This document shows, in pieces, positions 55,719-62,280 of a stretch of DNA of 64,000 nucleotides. Each line of letters starts with the position of its first letter. The first letter of the stretch is position 1. This DNA is from Dethiosulfovibrio faecalis. Lineage in GTDB: Bacteria; Synergistota; Synergistia; Synergistales; Dethiosulfovibrionaceae. Below the pieces are notes generated by a model. It worked only from the letters and a program-made list of their open reading frames with translations. It was not told the origin of the DNA and searched no databases. The stretch is from assembly GCF_021568795.1 (NCBI RefSeq), contig NZ_JAKGUE010000001.1, forward strand, positions 186,001 to 250,000. The letters run 5' to 3'. Both the position numbers and the translations under genes were made by a program.

Positions 55719-57455
55719 GTGATACATTATCTTTCCTCCTCGACTGCTTTTGTCCTATCCTCCCTGGTGCTCGTGTCGTTCATGTTGCAGAGACTCTACC
55801 GGAGGACTTTATCGAAAGAACGTTATTTTTATATGAGAGATCTGACTCTGGTGGGAGTCTGGATGCTGTTTGCCCTTTGGACCGGAGACAGCGAAATTCG
55901 TGTCGTCGTAGGTATGGCGTTGTTGGGGTCTATAGTCGGCATGGTGCAGCACACTTCTCCGAACAAGAAACTCTCTTGGCTTTTCGGAGTGGTCGGCTTT
56001 TTTTTCGCCCTGGTAGGTCCTAGAATCTCATTCGTAGGCATGCCGGGAGGGCAATATCTTTATCTTTCCTCTTATTCATCGATCCTGATGACAGCCCTTT
56101 GGGTGACGGTTTTTCCTCTTTTGTTTCAGAGATTGGACGATATTCCTGGGTTGGCCGGACATCTTCTCGGGGTAAGTTTTTCCTTAACCTTGCTGATATC
56201 CTCGATTTCGGGGCAACAGGTAGGAGACGCTTTTCTCATGTCTATTGCGGGGGTCTCTTTCGTCGCGGTCTTCTGGAGCAGACTGGGCCATAACTATCGC
56301 CAGCTTGGAAAGCCCCTTTCCTCGTTTTGGGGTATGTTGGTGGCGGGGGCCTCTCTGGTCGGGGTGACCAAGGGTGTGACCTTCACCACTTTGATGGTGA
56401 TACCGATGGGGCTCTACGCTCTTCCGATGATGGAGCTATCCCTGTATTTGGTCAGCCATGCTGTCCCTCTGGGTAAATGGGGCAACGTGTCCATCTATCA
56501 CAGGATGATGGACAGAGGGGTGGATCATCCTGGTGCGGTCAAGTTCGTCACGTTCCTCTGTCTTTTGATCGGTACGGTAGTATCCTTCGTGCAGATAGGC
56601 ATAAACGATACCACCAGGCCGGCCTTTTTATCCCTTTTGGCTGTGTCTATAGCAGTAGTGGTCTCCTGCCTCAAAGGTTCGCAAAGCAGGGCTAGAACCG
56701 GTCTTTGGGGAGTCCGTATCGATGGCATGTCGATGAACTACGCTCTTTCCAAAGTAAGGGGAAGGTTTTTGTCCGGGGCTCCGTCTGCCATGATAGTGAC
56801 GGCTAACGCCCTGTCTTTTTATAGGGCTAAAAAAGACCCTCTGTACAGGGAAATTGCGGATTCAGCCTGGCTTACCCTGCCTGACGGTGCCGGATTGGTC
56901 TGGGCTCTTAAGTTCTTGGGCGTTCCTGTGGTCGAGCGGGTGGCCGGCATCGATTTTATGCATGGATTATGCCGTCTTGCCGCAGTGGAGAGATGGCCTA
57001 TCTATCTGCTGGGAAGTAAGCCCGATGTCGTATCCTCTGCCGCCGTCGAACTGGAGCGACTTTATCCCGGCTTAAAAGTCGTAGGCTATCGTGACGGTTA
57101 TTTCGACGATTTGGAGGATCAAGATATCCTGCAGGGCATTCGGAGTTCGGGGGCTAAGCTCCTCTTTACTGCCTTGGGTGTTCCTAAACAGGAGGCCTGG
57201 TTGAGCCGTTATCTTCCCGAGATGGACGGTGTCGTCGGGGTCGGTGTCGGAGGAAGTTTCGACGTGATATCCGGAAGGCTTAGAAGGGCTCCTCTTTTGT
57301 GGCAAAAATGTGGTCTGGAATGGCTGTATAGACTTATTCAGGAACCTTGGCGTTTGCGCCAGGATGTCGATTTGGTGTTGTTCGTATTCTCCGTTCTATT
57401 GGAGAAGATAGGGTTCTCCGGCTGGAGGGGTAAAGATGAAAACCATCGTAGCTGA
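55719..57455 (+). CDS. WecG/TagA/CpsF glycosyltransferase fused to decayed WecA/TagO-like membrane domain
   Basis: 578 residues. The C-terminal ~240 (from ~335) are a TagA-type transferase: TANALSFYRA, LPDGAGLVWA with the catalytic Asp near 389, RVAGIDFMHGL, YLLGSKPDV, ALGVPKQEAWL, GVGGSFDVISG and GLEWLYRLIQEPWR. The N-terminal ~310 are about ten membrane helices whose order mirrors WecA/TagO, and VGVTKGVTF...YHRMMDRGVDH corresponds to the end of that family. However, the catalytic Asp pairs, the MGDTGS loop and the HLHHR motif are lost (QH, no GDTGS, SIYHR). The result looks like a tethering pseudo-domain. GTG start; overlaps the CBS gene by 20 nt. Confidence 0.82.
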   Translation: MIHYLSSSTAFVLSSLVLVSFMLQRLYRRTLSKERYFYMRDLTLVGVWMLFALWTGDSEIRVVVGMALLGSIVGMVQHTSPNKKLSWLFGVVGFFFALVGPRISFVGMPGGQYLYLSSYSSILMTALWVTVFPLLFQRLDDIPGLAGHLLGVSFSLTLLISSISGQQVGDAFLMSIAGVSFVAVFWSRLGHNYRQLGKPLSSFWGMLVAGASLVGVTKGVTFTTLMVIPMGLYALPMMELSLYLVSHAVPLGKWGNVSIYHRMMDRGVDHPGAVKFVTFLCLLIGTVVSFVQIGINDTTRPAFLSLLAVSIAVVVSCLKGSQSRARTGLWGVRIDGMSMNYALSKVRGRFLSGAPSAMIVTANALSFYRAKKDPLYREIADSAWLTLPDGAGLVWALKFLGVPVVERVAGIDFMHGLCRLAAVERWPIYLLGSKPDVVSSAAVELERLYPGLKVVGYRDGYFDDLEDQDILQGIRSSGAKLLFTALGVPKQEAWLSRYLPEMDGVVGVGVGGSFDVISGRLRRAPLLWQKCGLEWLYRLIQEPWRLRQDVDLVLFVFSVLLEKIGFSGWRGKDENHRS

Positions 57456-57906
57456 AGACATTATGAGCCGAGATCTCACGGCGGTGATGTCTCAAGACCG
57501 CGTTTTCGACGCCATCCATGTACTGTACTCTCATGGGTTGTCCGGTCTTCCCGTTATAGACGATGATTGGAGGTTGGTCGGGTATCTGTCCGAGTCGGAT
57601 ATTCTGAAGCCAACCATCCCGACCTATCTCGAGATATTGGCTCAAAGTACGTTTTTCGGAAACGAGGAAAACCTTCTTTTTCAGCGTTTTGGAGCTATGA
57701 AGAACGACCTGGTTCAGGATTTTATGCAGAAAGACCCCGTTTTCGTCTCTTCCGATACGAGCATAATGACCGTTGCGGATATGATGCTCAGAAAGAAGTT
57801 CAAGCGTCTTCCCGTTACCGAAGAGGGCAGGCTGATAGGGATAATCGACAGAGGTGCTTTTTGCGAGTTTCTGATGGAAGGCGGTATCGAGGGTGTCTCA
57901 TCGTAA
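57436..57906 (+). CDS. CBS-pair domain protein
   Basis: 156 residues made only of two CBS motifs (about 8-60 and 92-150): VAEDIMSRDLTAVMSQD...GLSGLPVIDDD...VGYLSESDIL and VQDFMQKDPVFVSSD...RLPVTEEG...IGIIDRGAF. The first repeat has the Ser-X-X-Asp ribose/phosphate-binding pattern, the second does not. CBS pairs sense AMP, ATP or SAM. It overlaps the glycosyltransferase gene by 20 nt and the first V-ATPase gene by 14 nt, so translation is coupled to both. Target unknown; the V-ATPase is a candidate. Confidence 0.85.
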   Translation: MKTIVAEDIMSRDLTAVMSQDRVFDAIHVLYSHGLSGLPVIDDDWRLVGYLSESDILKPTIPTYLEILAQSTFFGNEENLLFQRFGAMKNDLVQDFMQKDPVFVSSDTSIMTVADMMLRKKFKRLPVTEEGRLIGIIDRGAFCEFLMEGGIEGVSS

Positions 57907-58261
57907 GGATAACCCCGTCGACTCCCTTTCCTCGACTCTATGGTCCGTCGAAAACGATCGACTGGAGCAAAGCAGGATTGAGTTGGCGGCGGATCTAGCC
58001 CAAAAGGAGAAAGAGATAGAGGCCGAGCTGGACATGGCCAAGTCGAGGCTGAAGGAGATGGCGGACCGAACCATAGAGTTGTTGGGGGAGGAGTTTGCCG
58101 CTATGGAGTCCGAGGTGTTGGATGAAGAGAGGCGAGGTCGGGCCGAGAACCTCAAGGTTCTTGAGAGTTTAAGGGAGGATCTCTCCCATTGCGGGATGGA
58201 GGATATCGTGGATAAGGCCTTTACCCTGATCGCTTTTCCCGAAAAGGAGGATTGCTCTTGA
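57893..58261 (+). CDS. V-type ATPase peripheral stalk subunit G/H
   Basis: 122 residues, almost entirely a charged heptad-type helix (EIEAELDMAKSRLKEMADRT and onward), the pattern of V/A-ATPase subunit G/H, which pairs with subunit E in the peripheral stalk. Sequence is too low in complexity for identification by motif alone; its place at the head of the operon, as in Thermus (G-I-L-E-C-F-A-B-D), supports the call. GTG start at 57893 inside the CBS gene; the stop overlaps the TTG start of subunit I. Confidence 0.75.
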   Translation: MSHRKDNPVDSLSSTLWSVENDRLEQSRIELAADLAQKEKEIEAELDMAKSRLKEMADRTIELLGEEFAAMESEVLDEERRGRAENLKVLESLREDLSHCGMEDIVDKAFTLIAFPEKEDCS

Positions 58262-60174
58262 TCCGTAAGATGATCCGAGTTGCCATATGGGGTTTGACCT
58301 CAAGGCAGAGAGAGATCGTCTCTTTTCTTCACGATCAGGGAGTCCTGCACGTGGAGCATGGAGAGACCGTCAGGATAACCGATGAGGAAGCCGACTCTCT
58401 GCGCCTTCTCAGAGGCAAACTGTTGGGTATGATCGAATCCCTTGAATGGGATAGTTGGAACGAGATAAGGGACGAGGATCTAGACGACTTAGGTCGGAAT
58501 CTGACCTTGCCTTTCTCTCAGATGATAGAGGAAACGAACAAAAGTTTGGACCATTTCAAAAAAGAGCTATCCGATCTTCTGGAACGGAGAGAGGAAGCTC
58601 GACGTCTTAGGAATAAGCTCAAGGGAGCCAGCCATATATCGGTACATTTCAGATCCTTCGTACAGTCAGAAAACGAGGAGAATAGGGATGCGTCGATATG
58701 GTGGCTTCGAAAGGAGCAGGTTCCGAAGATCCTGTCAGAGATTCAATCCATCCTCGTGTCCGATCATAGTGGAAGGGGCCCCGTCCCCGAGCTCCATCAT
58801 CATGTCTTTCATATAAGAGAAAAAGAGAGTCTTCTTGCCGTGGGGATCCCTCTGGAATATCGCGGGCCGGTCAATCTATGCCTAGAATCGGAGGGTCTCG
58901 TTTCCTGGACGCCTCCAGGATGCGATCCCGGTACGGGATTGCTCCGATGTATGGAGTACATGGACGAAAAGTTGAAAGAGAATCCAAAAGTCTGTGATTG
59001 CATAGAGGATACACTTTCCGGTGTTAGGACTCAATGGGGGAGTCGTCTAGGAGCATTGTTCATATTGATAGATGAGAGACTCGAAGAGCTGGTCGTCGAA
59101 CAGAGGGGAAAGGACATGGGAGAGGCGTTCATGTTGGAGGGCTGGCTTCCCGAGGACGAGCGAGATCCCCTATGTGAAAAGCTGAAAAAAGTCTTCGGTG
59201 ATGACGTCATGGTTCGTTGGCGATATCCTACCTCCGATGAATGGCAGGTGGTACCCACTGCTATATCGAATCCAACCTTGTTCAAGCCTTTCGAGATATT
59301 TTTGAAGCTGGTCTCACCTCCGAGCTATAGAGGTACCGATCCTACTGTGATGATAGGAATATTCTTCCCCTTCTTTGCAGGATGTATCATAGGGGATGCC
59401 GGTTATGGGGTTGTTTTAGCGTCTTTGGCCTGGTGGATAAGAAAGAGGACAGACAATCCGATGGTAGCCGACGGGGCATTTGTTTTGCTGACCATGGCCT
59501 TTTGGAGCGTTATCTGGGGTGTAATCTACGGAGAATATTTTGGAGACGTAGCTCACCGTATTTTCGGCATAGAGCCCTTGGTGGTAGAGAGGTCTCATGC
59601 GGTTGTTCCCGTTCTGGCTTTCACAGTGGCCTTGGGGCTGGCCCATATATTGTTGGGATTGGCGTTGGGCGTGATAGAGGGGATCAAGAACAGATCTCAC
59701 CACCTGTGGATGGAGCGTGGAGGAAATATAGTGGTAATTCTCTCTATGATCGGGGCTTTATGTGCCACTAAAGGGGTTATACCACAGAGTTTCTTCTCCG
59801 TCTCTATGATAGTCTTGGCGATCGGCCTGATATTGTTGATAGCCGGAGGCGGAGTTGGAGGGCTTGTCGAATCTATGAGCTCTTTCGGCAGCATCCTCAG
59901 CTATGTGAGGATAGGTGCGATCGGTCTTTCCTCGGCCATATTGGCCATGGTTGCATCCAAGTTCGTCGATGTGTTGGGTGTTTCCTTTTTAGGGATTTTT
60001 ATCGCTTTAGCGATACATCTGTTAAATTTCGTTTTGGCGACGGCCGAGTCGGGGCTGCATTCCGCCAGGCTACACTACGTAGAGTTTATGGGTAAATTTT
60101 ACAGTGGCGGGGACACCGAATATCGTCCTTTCGCAAAGAAGAGAAGGAGGAGTTTCAATTGGAAAAAGCGATGA
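58258..60174 (+). CDS. atpI: V-type ATP synthase subunit I (a-type)
   Basis: 638 residues. The N-terminal half (~1-345) is a cytosolic arm with coiled coils that joins the peripheral stalks; the C-terminal half has about seven membrane helices beginning near PTVMIGIFFPFFAGCIIGDAGYG and including ESMSSFGSILSYVRIGAIGLSSAIL, which carries the arginine facing the c-ring. TTG 58258 is chosen: AAAGGAGG at 58243-58250 is 7 nt away, while TTG 58252 is too close. Overlaps subunit K by 16 nt. Confidence 0.94.
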   Translation: MIRKMIRVAIWGLTSRQREIVSFLHDQGVLHVEHGETVRITDEEADSLRLLRGKLLGMIESLEWDSWNEIRDEDLDDLGRNLTLPFSQMIEETNKSLDHFKKELSDLLERREEARRLRNKLKGASHISVHFRSFVQSENEENRDASIWWLRKEQVPKILSEIQSILVSDHSGRGPVPELHHHVFHIREKESLLAVGIPLEYRGPVNLCLESEGLVSWTPPGCDPGTGLLRCMEYMDEKLKENPKVCDCIEDTLSGVRTQWGSRLGALFILIDERLEELVVEQRGKDMGEAFMLEGWLPEDERDPLCEKLKKVFGDDVMVRWRYPTSDEWQVVPTAISNPTLFKPFEIFLKLVSPPSYRGTDPTVMIGIFFPFFAGCIIGDAGYGVVLASLAWWIRKRTDNPMVADGAFVLLTMAFWSVIWGVIYGEYFGDVAHRIFGIEPLVVERSHAVVPVLAFTVALGLAHILLGLALGVIEGIKNRSHHLWMERGGNIVVILSMIGALCATKGVIPQSFFSVSMIVLAIGLILLIAGGGVGGLVESMSSFGSILSYVRIGAIGLSSAILAMVASKFVDVLGVSFLGIFIALAIHLLNFVLATAESGLHSARLHYVEFMGKFYSGGDTEYRPFAKKRRRSFNWKKR

Positions 60175-60377
60175 TTGCCTTGGCTGCTGCTCTGGCGGTT
60201 GGACTGCCCGCACTTGCTACCGCGATCGCTCAGGCTAAAATAGGAAGTGCCGCTGCCAGTACTATAGCGGAAAAGCCGGAGACCGCGGGGACGATGATAA
60301 TTTTGGAGGCGATTCCCGAGACGATGGTTATATTGGGCTTCGTCGTGGCTATAATGCTCATCCTTCAATTTGCGTGA
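60159..60377 (+). CDS. atpK: V-type ATP synthase subunit K (c-ring proteolipid)
   Basis: 72-residue single hairpin with two membrane helices (~5-33 and ~44-71). The ion-binding Glu54 is in EAIPETMVIL on helix 2, followed by Thr55; helix 1 has Gln25 in ATAIAQAKIG. The Gln plus Glu-Thr combination is the Na+-binding signature of rotary ATPase c subunits, so sodium coupling is likely. TTG start with GGAGGAG upstream. Small two-helix form, unlike the doubled four-helix NtpK of Enterococcus. Stop overlaps subunit E (GTGA). Confidence 0.9.
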   Translation: MEKAMIALAAALAVGLPALATAIAQAKIGSAAASTIAEKPETAGTMIILEAIPETMVILGFVVAIMLILQFA

Positions 60378-61006
60378 TGACCGTCTCCGATAGATCCGAT
60401 CTGGAGGATTTTCTCTCTTCTATCCGTAAGGAAGGGGAGGAACGCCTGGAGAAAAGGAGATCGGAGATAGAGGATCGCATCGCCGATATGATAGCTCTTC
60501 GCAGGCAAGAGGTCGAATCCCTGATGAAGGATATGAGGGAGGAGCAGCGAAGAAAGATCGATGGCATGAGGCGAGAATCCAGGCTGAAGCTAAGGGGAGA
60601 GATGCAGAGAGCCGTCGAGGATATCCAGAGAGAGCTTGCGGAAAAGGTAAGAATAGCTCTTGAAAAACGACTGGATTCATTGACGGTATCCGAGGGTGAC
60701 TATCTAGCCTCGGTGGAAGCTTTGACCGATGAGGCTTTGTCTGTTTTGGGAGAGGACGCCTCTTTCTCGGTATCGCCCTCTTTGGTGGATTGCCTTTCCC
60801 GCGACGGTCGCGCTCCGTCACCTCTCGACGAGGACGATTGGGGTGGCTGTGTGGCAGTCGACACAGAAGGAGGGGCCGTAGTTGACAACACCTTCAGATC
60901 CAGGCTCGATAAGGTCTTCCAAAGGGCAATCGGAGAGTTGGCTGTCCGGTTTGATGAGGTCATGGAAAGACACCCTGACGTTCGGGGACGACTACGGCTA
61001 TCTTAA
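60374..61006 (+). CDS. atpE: V-type ATP synthase subunit E
   Basis: 210 residues. The first ~110 form a long Arg/Glu-rich helix (peripheral stalk) and the C-terminal ~95 a globular domain with WGGCVAVDTEGGAVVDNTF and RLDKVFQRAIGELAVRF, the V-ATPase subunit E signature area. It connects the stalk to the catalytic A/B head. GTG start overlaps the subunit K stop; its 3' end overlaps subunit C by about 50 nt. Confidence 0.9.
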   Translation: MMTVSDRSDLEDFLSSIRKEGEERLEKRRSEIEDRIADMIALRRQEVESLMKDMREEQRRKIDGMRRESRLKLRGEMQRAVEDIQRELAEKVRIALEKRLDSLTVSEGDYLASVEALTDEALSVLGEDASFSVSPSLVDCLSRDGRAPSPLDEDDWGGCVAVDTEGGAVVDNTFRSRLDKVFQRAIGELAVRFDEVMERHPDVRGRLRLS

Positions 61007-61994
61007 CGCGAGGCTTGGAGGAGAATGGGGGTATTTCTACCCTTATTCCTTTTTTTACGGTATGGCGGACAAGAATTTGGAAGAGCTGGAACAGATCTTC
61101 CTTTCGAGCCCTTATTCATCCCACTATCGTAAGGAGTTAGCCACCTCGGAGACGTCGGTTTTAGAGCGCATAAAGAGGTCTATGGCGGCGGGATCGGCGG
61201 AGAAATTTCGTAAGATGAAAAACTGGTCTCCCGAAGAGGGGAAGATCTTGATGCCGATAATATCCATAAGGGCCGATATATACAACGGCAGAGCTCTGAT
61301 AAGAAAGTATCACAGCGATAGAGCTCCTGTTACAGCGCCTAAATGGCATGATTACGGTTTTCTAGGCGGAGATTTTTTCGACGAGATATGGAGAGAGGGG
61401 AATCACGTAGCGGAGGCTATCGAGCTGTGTTACCGTCTAGGTTCTCCTGCGGCCTTCGCCTTGTCCGAGGCATTGGACGTGCTCCAATCGTCGGGAAACC
61501 TCGCTATGGCGGAGAGAAATTATCTAAAGGGATTGCTCTCCATATGTTACGGATCCCTCAAAAGAAAAAACGATAATTACGCTTTGGTCGAAGATTACCT
61601 TGGTCGGACGGTGGATCTTTGGAATCTCCTCATATGGTTCAGGAGAAATAGCGGAGATTCGGCTTTCCCTGTAGAGTATCTCGACGGTGGAGCTTTTTTC
61701 CCCGTGAATCGTCTCGAGGAAAGCAAGACTATAAAATCCCTGTTGCGGCACACCCCTTGGATGGAGGCTTCCATCTCGGAGGAAGACAGACATTCCGAGG
61801 TCGGGCGAATCTTACAGGATAAATTCTTCAGGTGGCAGATATCCCAGAGAAGAAAGAGTTTTATGGGTATCGGAGTTGCCATGGCCTATATGGCTCGCCA
61901 GATAGTGGAGTGGCGAAACATGGAACTGTTGGCCGTGGGCTTGGCCGCAGAGCTTTCGCCGGAGAGGATTCGTACCCTCCTGTGGAAAATTTAG
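60954..61994 (+). CDS. atpC: V-type ATP synthase subunit C
   Basis: About 346 residues, all helical, of the V-ATPase C/d family, which forms the socket on the c-ring. The DDYGYLNARLGG start and the late EWRNMELLAVGLAAELSPERIRTLL segment match the family. The start is uncertain: ATG 60954 gives the expected N-terminus but no good ribosome site precedes it, and the open frame continues upstream to 60882. Either way it overlaps subunit E. Confidence 0.85.
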   Translation: MRSWKDTLTFGDDYGYLNARLGGEWGYFYPYSFFYGMADKNLEELEQIFLSSPYSSHYRKELATSETSVLERIKRSMAAGSAEKFRKMKNWSPEEGKILMPIISIRADIYNGRALIRKYHSDRAPVTAPKWHDYGFLGGDFFDEIWREGNHVAEAIELCYRLGSPAAFALSEALDVLQSSGNLAMAERNYLKGLLSICYGSLKRKNDNYALVEDYLGRTVDLWNLLIWFRRNSGDSAFPVEYLDGGAFFPVNRLEESKTIKSLLRHTPWMEASISEEDRHSEVGRILQDKFFRWQISQRRKSFMGIGVAMAYMARQIVEWRNMELLAVGLAAELSPERIRTLLWKI

Positions 61995-62007
61995 AGGAGG
62001 CCCGCCG

Positions 62008-62280
62008 ATGGAAGATCCGCAGCGAACTGTAGTGTTGGGACGCAGGCTCTTCATAGACCTATGGAGTCTTTTGGGGTTGGAGCCGGTATCATGCGAGACC
62101 CCGGAGATGCTAAAAGACTGTCTACCCAGGATGTTGGACAGAGACGACGTGGTCTGTATCGTCGTCGAGGAAAGCTGGTTCGACAAAGTTCCCGTTGCCC
62201 TTAAGACGAGACTTGAGCGGATGGAAAAACCCCTTTGGGTCACCTTACCTACGTTGAATATAGAGGAGCACATGGAATGA
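62008..62280 (+). CDS. atpF: V-type ATP synthase subunit F
   Basis: 90-residue Rossmann-like central-shaft subunit. VVLGRRLFIDLWSLLGLEPV and DDVVCIVVEESWFDKVP are the conserved strands, and PLWVTLPTLN corresponds to the P-x-I-x-x-P end of the family. Slightly short (family ~100). GGAGG 6 nt before ATG region (61994-62007). Its stop overlaps the subunit A start (ATGA). Confidence 0.85.
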   Translation: MEDPQRTVVLGRRLFIDLWSLLGLEPVSCETPEMLKDCLPRMLDRDDVVCIVVEESWFDKVPVALKTRLERMEKPLWVTLPTLNIEEHME

